Source of the DNA: JBFMFB01 sp040752115
GTDB lineage: Bacteria > Pseudomonadota > Gammaproteobacteria > Burkholderiales > Sulfuricellaceae
DNA length: 64,000 bases
Direction of reading: 5' to 3'
Assembly (NCBI GenBank): GCA_040752115.1
Contig: JBFMFB010000003.1
Span: 1-64,000 of the forward strand
The translations under genes and the position numbers were made by a program. Each line of letters opens with the position of its first letter. Position 1 is the first letter of the stretch. Below are positions 36,914 to 45,539 of the stretch, in pieces. Below the pieces are notes generated by a model. That model worked only from the letters and a program-made list of their open reading frames with translations, was not told where the DNA came from and did not search any database.

Positions 36914-37093
36914 TTATTCGCCCTTGGCGCGCGTCACTTTCCGTCCGCGGTAGTAGCCGCTCGGACTGATATGGTGGCGCAGATGCACTTCGCCCGTAGT
37001 CGGCTCGACAGCCAGCGGGGGGTTGGTCAGGAAGTCATGGGCGCGGTGCATGCCGCGCTTGGACGGGGATTTTTTGTTCTGTTGAACGGCCAT
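36914..37093 (-). CDS. rpmF: 50S ribosomal protein L32
   Basis: 59-residue ribosomal protein: MAVQQNKKSPSKRGMHRAHD is the L32 signature, followed by PTTGEVHLRHHISPSGYYRGRK. GGAGTAAACAA precedes the ATG. It is 26 bases downstream of the DUF177 gene, an arrangement conserved across Proteobacteria. Confidence 0.97.
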   Translation of the reverse strand: MAVQQNKKSPSKRGMHRAHDFLTNPPLAVEPTTGEVHLRHHISPSGYYRGRKVTRAKGE

Positions 37094-37119
37094 TTGTTTA
37101 CTCCTTAGAAGTTACATAT

Positions 37120-37626
37120 TCATTTCGGCTTGCCCTGCTTCAGGCCTGCCAGCGCCTGAAATGGGTTCTGCCGTGCGGCTCCCGCCTCGGCAGGCTGCCG
37201 CAGGGCGCACTCGCCCTCCGCATGGCGCGGCGATATCGGCAATGCGAGCAGAAGCTCGTCCTCGATCAGGGCGGCAACATCCAGCTCCGGTTCCGCCACA
37301 ATTGCGTCGTGGGAATCCTCTTCTTCCGCCCCCCCGGCGAGATCGCCTTCATCCGCCACGAGTTCCAGATCCGAGGAAATATCAAGCGGAAATGCCAGCG
37401 CCCCCAGGCAACGCTGGCATATCAGCTGCAATTCGCCCCGGATGTCGCAATGCAAAAAAGGCTTGCCTTCCTTGTCTCGACTTCCCGACAGCGAATATTC
37501 GATCTCGCCGCTCTCGGAATACAGATAATCCGCCAACCGGCCAAAATTCGCGACCGGCATTTTACCATGCAACTCCTCGCCGCTGCGCGCGAATTCCAGG
37601 CTGTTTATGACGATCTGTTCAGGCAT
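37120..37626 (-). CDS. DUF177 (YceD) 23S rRNA accumulation protein
   Basis: 168 residues of the YceD/DUF177 family, involved in 23S rRNA processing or accumulation in E. coli and plants. Segments typical of the family are QIVINSLEFARSGEELHG, CDIRGELQLICQRCLGAL (CxxC) and the acidic stretch near residues 95-125. The start codon lies only 9 bases after a good -10 box, so the mRNA has almost no leader and no visible ribosome-binding site. First gene of the operon running through fabF. Confidence 0.88.
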   Translation of the reverse strand: MPEQIVINSLEFARSGEELHGKMPVANFGRLADYLYSESGEIEYSLSGSRDKEGKPFLHCDIRGELQLICQRCLGALAFPLDISSDLELVADEGDLAGGAEEEDSHDAIVAEPELDVAALIEDELLLALPISPRHAEGECALRQPAEAGAARQNPFQALAGLKQGKPK

Positions 37627-37635
37627 GAGGCGCGC

Positions 37636-37664
37636 ATGATATACTTTTCGGCTTTGGCTGTCAA
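37636..37664 (-). promoter_or_regulatory. Sigma-70 promoter of the rpmF-fab operon
   Basis: Minus-strand TTGACA (37664-37659) and TATCAT (37641-37636) are separated by 17 bases, matching consensus at 6/6 and 5/6 positions. Transcription would start near 37629, three bases before the DUF177 ATG. Confidence 0.8.
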
Positions 37665-37682
37665 AATAACAGGTTCTTGAGC

Positions 37683-39101
37683 GTGATCAAAAAAATCCTT
37701 GTTGCCAATCGCGGCGAAATCGCGGTACGCATCGTGCGCGCATGCTCCGAAATGGGCATCAAGTCGGTTGCCATCTACACCGATGCCGACCGCCACGCGC
37801 TGCACGTCAAGAAGGCGGATCAAGCCTACAACATCGGCTCCGACCCGGTGCTGGGCTACCTCAACGCCCATAACATCGTCAACCTGGCGGTGGCCTCCGG
37901 CTGTGATGCCCTGCACCCGGGCTACGGCTTCCTGTCGGAAAACCCGGAACTGGCCGAAATCTGCGCCCGCCGCGGCATCAAGTTCATCGGCCCGGGCGCC
38001 AGGATGATCCAGATGATGGGCGACAAGGTCGAAGCCAGGCGAGCCATGATCAAGGCCGGCATTCCGGTCATTCCCGGCAGCGAAGGCAACCTCGGCAGCG
38101 TCGAGGAGGCGCGCGCGCTGGCCAACAAGATCGGCTACCCGGTGATGCTGAAGGCCACCAACGGCGGCGGCGGGCGCGGCATCCGCCGCTGCAACAGCGA
38201 AGAGGAGCTGATCCGCAACTACGACCGCGTCGTCTCCGAAGCGAGCAAAGCCTTCGGCAAGCCCGAAGTGTTCCTGGAAAAATGCGTGGTCAATCCGCGC
38301 CACATCGAGGTTCAGATCCTGGGCGACAGCTTCGGCAATGCCATCCACCTGTTCGAACGCGACTGCTCGATCCAGCGGCGCAACCAAAAACTGATCGAAA
38401 TCGCTCCCTCGCCGCAGCTCACCGTGGCCCAGCGCAACTATATCGGCAACCTCGCCGCCCAGGCTGCAAAAGCCATCGGCTACGAAAACGCCGGCACGGT
38501 CGAATTCCTGCTGGATTCCGACAACCAGTTCTATTTCATGGAAATGAATACCCGGCTCCAGGTGGAGCACACCATCACGGAAACCATCACCGGCATCGAC
38601 ATCGTGCAGGAACAGATCCGCGTCGCCAGCGGCTTGCCGCTGCAGTACAAGCAGGATGACGTAAACTATCGCGGCTACGCCATGGAATTCCGGATCAACG
38701 CGGAAGATCCAAAAAACGGCTTCCTGCCGAGCTTCGGCCGCATCACCCGCTACTACGCGCCGGGCGGGCCGGGCGTGCGCATCGACGCCGCCATGTATTC
38801 CGGCTATGTCATCCCCCCCTACTACGACTCCATGTGCGCCAAGCTCACGGTGTGGAACCTCACCTGGGAAGGCGTGGTGGAACGCGGCCGGCGGGCGCTC
38901 GGCGACATGGTGGTGTACGGCGTAAAAACCACCATCCCTTACTACCAGGAAATTCTGAAGCATCCGGATTTCCGCAGCGGGCGGTTCGACACCAGCTTCG
39001 TGGAAGCCCACCCCGAACTGACCAATTACGCCGTGCGCCAACCGCCGGAACTTCTGGCGGCGGCTATTTCAGCAGCAATCGCGGCCCATGTAGGCCTGTA
39101 A
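37683..39101 (+). CDS. Pyruvate carboxylase biotin-carboxylase subunit
   Basis: 472-residue ATP-grasp biotin carboxylase: MIKKILVANRGEIAVRIVRAC start, KATNGGGGRGIRRC glycine loop near residue 160, and the catalytic EMNTRLQVEHTITE near residue 285. The GTG at 37683 is preferred over the TTG at 37677 because it yields the usual N-terminus. The gene is paired with a carboxyltransferase/biotin-carrier subunit 26 bases downstream and has no accB beside it, which argues for the A subunit of a two-subunit pyruvate carboxylase rather than accC of acetyl-CoA carboxylase. Confidence 0.85.
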   Translation: MIKKILVANRGEIAVRIVRACSEMGIKSVAIYTDADRHALHVKKADQAYNIGSDPVLGYLNAHNIVNLAVASGCDALHPGYGFLSENPELAEICARRGIKFIGPGARMIQMMGDKVEARRAMIKAGIPVIPGSEGNLGSVEEARALANKIGYPVMLKATNGGGGRGIRRCNSEEELIRNYDRVVSEASKAFGKPEVFLEKCVVNPRHIEVQILGDSFGNAIHLFERDCSIQRRNQKLIEIAPSPQLTVAQRNYIGNLAAQAAKAIGYENAGTVEFLLDSDNQFYFMEMNTRLQVEHTITETITGIDIVQEQIRVASGLPLQYKQDDVNYRGYAMEFRINAEDPKNGFLPSFGRITRYYAPGGPGVRIDAAMYSGYVIPPYYDSMCAKLTVWNLTWEGVVERGRRALGDMVVYGVKTTIPYYQEILKHPDFRSGRFDTSFVEAHPELTNYAVRQPPELLAAAISAAIAAHVGL

Positions 39102-39127
39102 CAATCTTCATGCAATAGGACTCACGA

Positions 39128-40996
39128 ATGGCAAAAATCTTCATCAGCGAATTGGTATTGCGTGACGGCCACCAGTCACTGATTGCAACCCGCATGCGCA
39201 CCGAGGACATGCTGCCGGTCTGCGGCAAACTCGACAGCACCGGTTTCTGGTCGCTGGAAGCCTGGGGCGGCGCGACCTTCGACGCCTGCGTGCGCTTCCT
39301 GCGTGAAGACCCGTGGGAGCGCCTGAAAAAGCTGCGCAAGGCGCTGCCCAACAGCCGCATCCAGATGCTGCTGCGCGGCCAGAACCTGCTCGGTTACCGC
39401 AACTACCCCGACGACGTGGTGCGCGCCTTCGTGCAGAAATCCGCCGACAACGGCGTAGACGTGTTCCGCATTTTTGACGCCATGAATGACGTGCGCAACA
39501 TGCGCGTCTCGATCGAAGCGGTGAAGGCCGTCGGCAAGCACGCCGAAGGCGCCATCAGCTACACCACCAGCCCGGTGCACGACGTTCCGCACTTCGTCGC
39601 GCTCGCCAAGGAACTGGAATCGATGGGCTGCGACACCCTCGCCATCAAAGACATGGCCGGCCTGCTCACCCCCTACACCACGGGCGAACTGGTCAAGGCG
39701 CTGAAAGCGGCGATATCCATTCCGATTCATCTCCACAGCCACGCCACCTCGGGACTGTCGGCGATGAGCCTGCTGAAGGGGGCGGAAAACGGCGCCACTC
39801 ATCTCGACACCTGCATCTCCTCATTCGGCGAAGGGGCGAGCCACTCCTCCACCGAAAGCATTGTGGCGGCACTGGCCGGCACCGAACACGATACCGGCCT
39901 CAGCTTGCCGCTGCTGCAGGAAATCGCCGCCTATTTCCGCGAAGTGCGCAAGAAATACTGGCAGTTCGAAAGCGCCTTCACCGGCGTGGACAGCCGCGTG
40001 CTGGTCAATCAGGTGCCGGGCGGTATGATCTCGAATCTCTCCAACCAGCTCAAGGACCAGGGTGCGCTCGACCGCATGGACGAAGTGCTGGCCGAGATTC
40101 CACGCGTGCGCGAAGACCTCGGCTATCCGCCGCTGGTCACGCCCACTTCGCAGATCGTCGGCACCCAGGCGGTGCTCAATGTGCTCACTGGCCAGCGCTA
40201 CAAATCGGTCACCACCGAAGTCAAAAACTACCTCCAGGGCCGCTACGGCAGGGCGCCGGGGCCGATCAATGCCCAAGTGCGCAGCATGGCCATCGGCAAT
40301 GTTGAGGTCGTCACCTGTCGTCCGGCCGATTTGCTGGAAGACGAGATGGAAAAACTGCGCATGGAGATCGAGAATCTGGCGAAGAGCGAAGAAGACGTGC
40401 TCACCTACGCCATGTTCCCCGAGCTTGCCCGCACCTTCCTGCAGGAGCGCGCCGCCGGCACGCTGAAACCAGAACAGTTGCTGCCCGCCGGCGCAAACCT
40501 GAGCTGCGGGCCGTTCTTCGCCCCCAACGAATTCAACGTCACGCTGCACGGCGAGACCTACCATATCCACATCACCGGTTCCGGCCGGCCGGGCGAGGAG
40601 CATCGCCCGTTCTTCGTCTCCGTCGATGGCGTGCCGGAAGAAGTGGTTGTCGAAACCCTGAGCGAAATCGAAGTGTTCGCCGGCGGCGGCGGCATCGTCG
40701 CAAACGGCGCCAAGAAAGCCGCCGCAGGCGGTGCCGCCAAACCCGCCGCCGCAGGCAAGCGGCCGCGCCCGTCACACCAAGGGCACGTCACCACCGCCAT
40801 GCCCGGCACCATCGTGGATGTGCTGGTGGAACCCGGCAAGAAGGTCAGCGCCGGCGACCCGGTCCTGGTGATCGAGGCCATGAAGATGGAAAACGAGATA
40901 CAGGCGCCGGTCTCCGGCATGGTGATCGCGGTGCACGTCAAGAAGGGGGACAGCGTCACCCCTGACGAATCACTGCTCGAAATTCAGCCGGAATAG
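39128..40996 (+). CDS. Pyruvate carboxylase / oxaloacetate decarboxylase alpha-type subunit
   Basis: 622 residues: an HMGL-like carboxyltransferase domain (LRDGHQSLIATRM, IFDAMNDVRNM, CDTLAIKDMAGLL, HLHSHATSGLSAM) followed by a conserved PYC/OADA domain, an Ala-rich linker near residues 530-545 and a C-terminal biotinyl domain with EAMKMEN near residue 590. It would move CO2 from carboxybiotin to pyruvate, giving oxaloacetate. Automatic pipelines call such proteins OadA, but no beta or gamma sodium-pump subunits are near, so pyruvate carboxylation with the upstream gene is the better reading. Confidence 0.85.
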   Translation: MAKIFISELVLRDGHQSLIATRMRTEDMLPVCGKLDSTGFWSLEAWGGATFDACVRFLREDPWERLKKLRKALPNSRIQMLLRGQNLLGYRNYPDDVVRAFVQKSADNGVDVFRIFDAMNDVRNMRVSIEAVKAVGKHAEGAISYTTSPVHDVPHFVALAKELESMGCDTLAIKDMAGLLTPYTTGELVKALKAAISIPIHLHSHATSGLSAMSLLKGAENGATHLDTCISSFGEGASHSSTESIVAALAGTEHDTGLSLPLLQEIAAYFREVRKKYWQFESAFTGVDSRVLVNQVPGGMISNLSNQLKDQGALDRMDEVLAEIPRVREDLGYPPLVTPTSQIVGTQAVLNVLTGQRYKSVTTEVKNYLQGRYGRAPGPINAQVRSMAIGNVEVVTCRPADLLEDEMEKLRMEIENLAKSEEDVLTYAMFPELARTFLQERAAGTLKPEQLLPAGANLSCGPFFAPNEFNVTLHGETYHIHITGSGRPGEEHRPFFVSVDGVPEEVVVETLSEIEVFAGGGGIVANGAKKAAAGGAAKPAAAGKRPRPSHQGHVTTAMPGTIVDVLVEPGKKVSAGDPVLVIEAMKMENEIQAPVSGMVIAVHVKKGDSVTPDESLLEIQPE

Positions 40997-41073
40997 GAAG
41001 ATGCCGAGCCCCCGGTAGAAAACCTTGGGCAGCACCCCGGCAGGATCGGCAGCCGGAACCCGGAGTTCGCGCA

Positions 41074-41649
41074 TTGAAACTCGTCCTCGCCTCCACCTCC
41101 CCCTACCGCCGCGAGCTGCTGGCGCGGCTGCAACTGCCGTTCGAGGTATTTGCGCCCGAGGTGGACGAGACTCCGCTGCCGGACGAACAGCCCGAGCACA
41201 CCGCCGCGCGCCTCGCCGAGGCAAAAGCGCGGGCTGCCGGGCAGCGCTTTCCCACCGCCCTCATCATCGGCTCCGACCAGGTCGCCGTCCTCGACGGCAT
41301 GCCGCTCGGCAAACCCCATACCCACGACAATGCAGTCAGGCAGTTGCGCATGATGCGCGGCCGGCAGGTCATCTTCCATACCGCCCTGTGCCTGTTCAAC
41401 AGCCGCACCGGCCGGGCGCAAACGCGAGTCGTCCCCTTCACCGTGCACTTCCGCGACCTGGGCGACGAACAGATCGAGCATTACCTGCGGAAAGAGCAGC
41501 CCTACAACTGCGCCGGCAGCGCCAAATCGGAGGGGCTCGGCATCGCCCTGATCGAGAAAATGGAAGGCGACGACCCCAATGCCCTGATCGGCCTGCCGCT
41601 GATCGCGCTGGTGGACATGCTGCGGAACGAAGGGGTGGAAGTCGTCTGA
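41074..41649 (+). CDS. Maf-family nucleotide pyrophosphatase (YceF type)
   Basis: 191 residues. LVLASTSPYRRELLARL is the Maf P-loop-like start, with PLPDEQPEHTAARLAEAKA and IIGSDQVAVLDGMPLGKP near residue 70; SDQVA is typical of the YceF branch, which hydrolyses m7GTP. The start is TTG at 41074 with GGAG eight bases upstream. The TGA stop sits inside the left target duplication of a CACGAAT-type element. Confidence 0.85.
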   Translation: MKLVLASTSPYRRELLARLQLPFEVFAPEVDETPLPDEQPEHTAARLAEAKARAAGQRFPTALIIGSDQVAVLDGMPLGKPHTHDNAVRQLRMMRGRQVIFHTALCLFNSRTGRAQTRVVPFTVHFRDLGDEQIEHYLRKEQPYNCAGSAKSEGLGIALIEKMEGDDPNALIGLPLIALVDMLRNEGVEVV

Positions 41650-41650
41650 T

Positions 41651-41805
41651 CCGAAAAACGGCATTTGGCCACGAATGACACGAATAAGCACGAATAAGGA
41701 CAATGAAGTGCGACCGATTTACAGCACACCATCCAGGTGAGCGCAGCCCCATGAGTAACATCATGATGATTCGTGAACATTCGTGGCTAGGACGCTTTTT
41801 CTAAG
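41651..41805. mobile_element. CACGAAT-family element between two genes
   Basis: 155-bp palindromic element with arms CCGAAAAACGGCATTTGGCC... and ...GGCTAGGACGCTTTTTCTAAG. Flanks CTGAT (41646-41650) and TTGAT (41806-41810) differ at one base and may be the target duplication. The core matches the outer element at 8244-8363. It fills the whole gap between the Maf stop and the next start codon. Confidence 0.65.
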
Positions 41806-41810
41806 TTGAT

Positions 41811-42527
41811 ATGGCGCAGCCCGGCACTCTCTACCTCATTCCCGCGCCGCTCGGGGAACAAGGCGATATTTCCTCGGTCATTCCGGAACGAGTCAGACGG
41901 ATCGCCGCCGTGCTTGATACCTTCGTCGTCGAGCATCCGAAAACCGCGCGCCAAGTATTGAAGCGCCTTGGCACGCAAATCCCGCTGCAGCAAATCCAGC
42001 TTGTCGTCCTCGACAAGGACACGCCTCCAGAACAGCTTGCGCGACTGCTCCAGCCGCTGTTGGCGGGGAAGAACGTGGGACTGATGTCCGAAGCAGGCTG
42101 CCCCGCGGTGGCCGATCCCGGCGCCCTGCTGGTGCGCCTCGCCCATGACAAGGGTATCCCGGTCGCGCCCCTGGTCGGCCCCTCTTCCATCCTGCTTGCG
42201 CTCATGGCCTCCGGCCTCAATGGCCAGCGTTTCGCCTTCCACGGCTACCTGCCGGTCGACAAGACCGAACGCAGGAAAAAACTCGCCGAACTCGAACAGG
42301 AATCCCGCACCCGCGACCAGACCCAGATCTTCATCGAAACGCCCTACCGCAACCGGCAGATGGCGGAAGACATCCTCGCCGCCTGCGGCAGGAACACCAG
42401 CGTATGCATCGCCGCCGATCTGACCCAGCCGGGCGAATTCGTCAAAACCAGGAAAGTGGGAGAGTGGGGAAAGAACCTGCCCGACCTCAACAAACGGCCG
42501 GCAATTTTTTTGATTTACGCCGCATGA
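41811..42527 (+). CDS. RsmI-like tetrapyrrole-methylase family protein
   Basis: 238 residues with the TP-methylase fold: TLYLIPAPLGEQGDISSVIPERV start, VGLMSEAGCPAVADPGALLVRLAHDKG and PLVGPSSILLALMASGLNGQRFAFHGYLP, then ETPYRNRQMAEDIL. RsmI 2'-O-methylates C1402 of 16S rRNA; this shorter paralogue is common in Betaproteobacteria and its substrate is not proven. The ATG follows a repeat element directly, and the only ribosome-binding candidate (CTAAG) is the element's own end. Confidence 0.82.
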   Translation: MAQPGTLYLIPAPLGEQGDISSVIPERVRRIAAVLDTFVVEHPKTARQVLKRLGTQIPLQQIQLVVLDKDTPPEQLARLLQPLLAGKNVGLMSEAGCPAVADPGALLVRLAHDKGIPVAPLVGPSSILLALMASGLNGQRFAFHGYLPVDKTERRKKLAELEQESRTRDQTQIFIETPYRNRQMAEDILAACGRNTSVCIAADLTQPGEFVKTRKVGEWGKNLPDLNKRPAIFLIYAA

Positions 42528-42533
42528 TTTCGA

Positions 42534-42596
42534 GTGAGGCGTGAGGGGTGAGGCGTAATGGGGGTGGTTATGTTCTTCTCACTCCTCACGCCTCGC
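42534..42596. repeat. GTGAGG-repeat hairpin between convergent genes
   Basis: GTGAGGCGTGAGGGGTGAGGC at 42534 pairs with CTCACTCCTCACGCCTCGC at 42578-42596. The stem lies between the convergent RsmI-like gene and thrC and could stop transcription from either side, although there is no T-tract. The same 14-base unit occurs inside pgeF at 50279-50306. Confidence 0.65.
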
Positions 42597-42607
42597 TTGA
42601 ATACACC

Positions 42608-44002
42608 TCACATCCCCGCATGCGTCACGATGAAACGCTTGACGGCTTCCGCGTCGGCGGGGATCACTTCGAAGCGCTGCGGCAGGGATTCGATGTTCTC
42701 GTAGCCGGCCGGGCGCTCAGGCGCGCGCCCCAAAGCTTCGCGGATAGTTTCCTCGAACTTGGCCGGCAGCGCGGTTTCCAGGCATACCAGCGGAATGCCC
42801 GCCTCGCGGTGCTCCAGCCCAACCTTCACGCCGTCGGCGGTGTGGGTGTCGATCATCGTTCCGTATTTTTCGTAAATGAGGCGGATGGTTTCCAGCCGGT
42901 TGCGATGGTTGCTTGAACCAGAGGTGAAGCCGAAATCCTGCACCCTGGCAAAGTACGGCGTCTTCGCCAGATCGAAGCTGCCGTTCGCATAAAGGCTCTT
43001 CACCACCGCGGCATCGCGCCCGACCAGATCATAGACGAAGCGCTCGAAGTTGGAGGCCTTGGAGATATCCATCGACGGGCTGCTGGTATGCCGGGTTTCC
43101 GCGCGCGGACGGTAGGCGCCGGTGCGGAAGAATTCGTCCAGCACGTCGTTCTCGTTGGTGGCGACGATCAGGCGATGAATGGGCAGGCCCATCTGGCGCG
43201 CGATGTGGCCGGCGCACACGTTGCCGAAGTTGCCCGAAGGGACGGAAAAGGAGACTTCCTCGTCGTTGCTCCGGGTGACCGCGAAATAGGCCTTGAAGTA
43301 ATAAACGATCTGCGCCGTCACCCGCGCCCAGTTGATCGAATTGACCGCGCCGATCCGGTATTTTTCTTTGAAGGCGAGGTCGTTCGATACCGCCTTGACG
43401 ATGTCCTGGCAATCGTCGAACACCCCTTCCACCGCCAGGTTGAAGATGTTCGGATCCTGCAGGGAATACATCTGGGCGGTCTGGAACGGGCTCATCTTGC
43501 CTAGCGGCGAAAGCATGAACACGCGGATGCCCTTCTTGCCGCACATGGCGTATTCGGCCGCCGAGCCGGTGTCGCCGGAAGTGGCGCCGAGAATGTTGAG
43601 TACCGTATTCTCCTTCGCCAGCACGTACTCGAACAGGTTGCCCAGCAACTGCATCGCCACGTCCTTGAACGCCAGCGTCGGGCCGTTGGACAGCCCCAGG
43701 ATATGCAGCCCCGGCTCCAGCGTCCGCACCGGCGTGATGTCCTCGCTGTGGAAAATTTCGGCGGTGTAGGTCTTGTCGACGACCGCTTTGAGGTCGGCGG
43801 CCGGGATGTCGTCGGCGAAGCGGCGGATCACCTCGAACGCCAGATCGCGGTAATCGAGACTGCGCCATGCGGCAAGCTCTTCCCGGTCGATCCTGGGATA
43901 GACTTCGGGAACGGTCAGGCCGCCGTCCGGCGCAAGCCCGCCGAGCAGGATTTCGGTAAAGGTCTTGGGCGGCATGCCGCCGCGGGTGCTGAGATATTTC
44001 AT
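42608..44002 (-). CDS. thrC: Threonine synthase
   Basis: 464-residue PLP enzyme converting O-phosphohomoserine to threonine. N-terminal MKYLSTRGGMPPKTFTEILLGGLAPDGGLTVPE, PLP lysine in PTLAFKDVAMQLLGNLFEY near residue 108, and the phosphate loop GATSGDTGSAAEYAM. The start at 44002 gives the usual N-terminus. It is downstream of hom in the same direction, separated by a 73-bp palindromic repeat. Confidence 0.96.
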   Translation of the reverse strand: MKYLSTRGGMPPKTFTEILLGGLAPDGGLTVPEVYPRIDREELAAWRSLDYRDLAFEVIRRFADDIPAADLKAVVDKTYTAEIFHSEDITPVRTLEPGLHILGLSNGPTLAFKDVAMQLLGNLFEYVLAKENTVLNILGATSGDTGSAAEYAMCGKKGIRVFMLSPLGKMSPFQTAQMYSLQDPNIFNLAVEGVFDDCQDIVKAVSNDLAFKEKYRIGAVNSINWARVTAQIVYYFKAYFAVTRSNDEEVSFSVPSGNFGNVCAGHIARQMGLPIHRLIVATNENDVLDEFFRTGAYRPRAETRHTSSPSMDISKASNFERFVYDLVGRDAAVVKSLYANGSFDLAKTPYFARVQDFGFTSGSSNHRNRLETIRLIYEKYGTMIDTHTADGVKVGLEHREAGIPLVCLETALPAKFEETIREALGRAPERPAGYENIESLPQRFEVIPADAEAVKRFIVTHAGM

Positions 44003-44012
44003 GATGGATCCC

Positions 44013-44085
44013 GTAGGGCGGGTTAGGCGCAAAGCGCCGCAACCCGCCGGATGATGGCGGGTTACGCTGCGCTAACCCGCCCTAC
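44013..44085. repeat. REP-like GTAGGGCGGGTTAG palindrome
   Basis: Perfect 14-bp terminal inverted repeats GTAGGGCGGGTTAG and CTAACCCGCCCTAC enclose further complementary GGCGGGTTACGCTGCGC units. It lies between hom and thrC, so it is transcribed inside the operon. GTAGGGCGGGTTAG repeats of this sort are known scattered palindromes in proteobacteria. Confidence 0.8.
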
Positions 44086-44094
44086 ATTTCGAGT

Positions 44095-45408
44095 TTACGC
44101 GCCGAGTTCTTCCAGACGAATCTTGGTCACCTTGCCGGAGATCGACGGCAGCGCCTCGATCTTTGCGATGGCCTGGTTGATGTTCTTCTCCACCGTCACA
44201 TGGGTCAGGATGATGATATCTACCAGCTCCTCTCCCTCCGCCGGCTCTTTCTGGATCATGGCGTCGATGGAGATTTCCAGGTCGGCCAGGATGCGCGTCA
44301 CGTCCGCCAGCACGCCGGGCTTGTCGAAAGCCTTGAGGCGCAGGTAGTAGCCGGTGCGGACCTCCTCCATCGGCAGGATCGGCGCGTCGGACAGGGCGTC
44401 CGGCTGGAAGGCCAGGTGCGGCACGCGATGCTCGGGGTCGGCGGTGTGCATGCGCGTCACGTCCACCAGGTCGGCCACCACTGCGGAAGCCGTCGGCTCG
44501 GAACCTGCGCCGCGGCCGTAGTACATGGTCGCGCCGACGGCGTCGCCCTTCACCAGCACCGCGTTCATCACCCCCTCGACATTGGCGATCAGGCGCCGGG
44601 CGGGAATCAGCGTCGGATGCACCCGCAGCTCGATGCCCTTGCCGGTGCGCTTGGTGATGCCGAGCAGCTTGATGCGGTAGCCCAGTTCCTCGGCGTAGGC
44701 GATATCCTCCTTGGTCAGCTTCGAGATGCCCTCGGTATAGGCCTTGTCGAACTGCATCGGAATACCGAAACCGATTGCCGCCATGATGGTGAGCTTGTGG
44801 GCGGCGTCGATGCCTTCGATGTCGAAGGTTGGATCAGCCTCGGCATAGCCCAGCCGCTGCGCCTCCGCCAGCACGGTGTCGAACGCCAGGCCCTTGTCGC
44901 GCATCTCGGTCAGGATGAAGTTGGTGGTGCCGTTGATGATGCCCGCAATCCATTCGATGCGGTTGGCGGTGAGGCCCTCGCGCAGCGCCTTGATGATCGG
45001 GATGCCGCCGGCGACGGCGGCTTCGAACGCCACCATCACGCCCTTGTCCTGCGCCGCCTTGAAGATTTCGTTGCCGTGCTTGGCAAGCAGCGCCTTGTTG
45101 GCGGTCACCACGTGCTTGCCGTTGGCAATGGCCTGGAGCACCAGTTCGCGCGCCGGCGAATAGCCGCCGATCAGCTCCACCACGATGTCGATGTCGGGGT
45201 TGTTGACCACCTCGTAAGGGTCAGCCGTCAGCGCCAGGCCTTCCCCGGCGAACTGGCGTGCCTTTTCGACATTGCGCACCGCCGCCATCGCGACGCGAAT
45301 CTCGCGCCCGGCGCGGCGGGTGATTTCCTCGCGGTTGCGCCGCAGCACCGTGAGCGTGCCGCCGCCGACCGTGCCCAAGCCCAGCAAGCCTACGTTGATT
45401 GGTTTCAT
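44095..45408 (-). CDS. hom: Homoserine dehydrogenase
   Basis: 437 residues reducing aspartate semialdehyde to homoserine. NAD(P)-binding VGLLGLGTVGGGTLTVL at the start, catalytic region with KALLAKHGNEIFKAAQ and GIINGTTNFILTEM, and a C-terminal ACT domain (about 350-430; YYLRLKAFDKPGVLADVTRILADLEISIDAM) for threonine feedback. CAGGA precedes the ATG at 45408. First gene of hom-thrC. Confidence 0.96.
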   Translation of the reverse strand: MKPINVGLLGLGTVGGGTLTVLRRNREEITRRAGREIRVAMAAVRNVEKARQFAGEGLALTADPYEVVNNPDIDIVVELIGGYSPARELVLQAIANGKHVVTANKALLAKHGNEIFKAAQDKGVMVAFEAAVAGGIPIIKALREGLTANRIEWIAGIINGTTNFILTEMRDKGLAFDTVLAEAQRLGYAEADPTFDIEGIDAAHKLTIMAAIGFGIPMQFDKAYTEGISKLTKEDIAYAEELGYRIKLLGITKRTGKGIELRVHPTLIPARRLIANVEGVMNAVLVKGDAVGATMYYGRGAGSEPTASAVVADLVDVTRMHTADPEHRVPHLAFQPDALSDAPILPMEEVRTGYYLRLKAFDKPGVLADVTRILADLEISIDAMIQKEPAEGEELVDIIILTHVTVEKNINQAIAKIEALPSISGKVTKIRLEELGA

Positions 45409-45431
45409 ATTGTTTTCCTGGATTCTAAACA

Positions 45432-45522
45432 TCAACCACGAATGGCACGAATCAACACGAATGAAAACAACCCATTGCTATTCGCGCACATTCGTGGTCA
45501 TTCGTGAAAATTCGTGGTTAGG
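45432..45522. repeat. CACGAAT-family palindromic element
   Basis: Left arm AACCACGAATGGCACGAATCAACACGAAT and right arm with three CATTCGTG-type units ending TTCGTGGTTA. It has almost no core, so it is the most compact copy in the window. It lies between alaA and hom, upstream of the hom start. Confidence 0.68.
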
Positions 45523-45539
45523 TTGTTTTCTTGTACCTT

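Noticed and set aside
37683..40996. Sodium-pumping oxaloacetate decarboxylase operon
   Set aside because: The beta and gamma membrane subunits are missing and a biotin carboxylase gene is adjacent instead.
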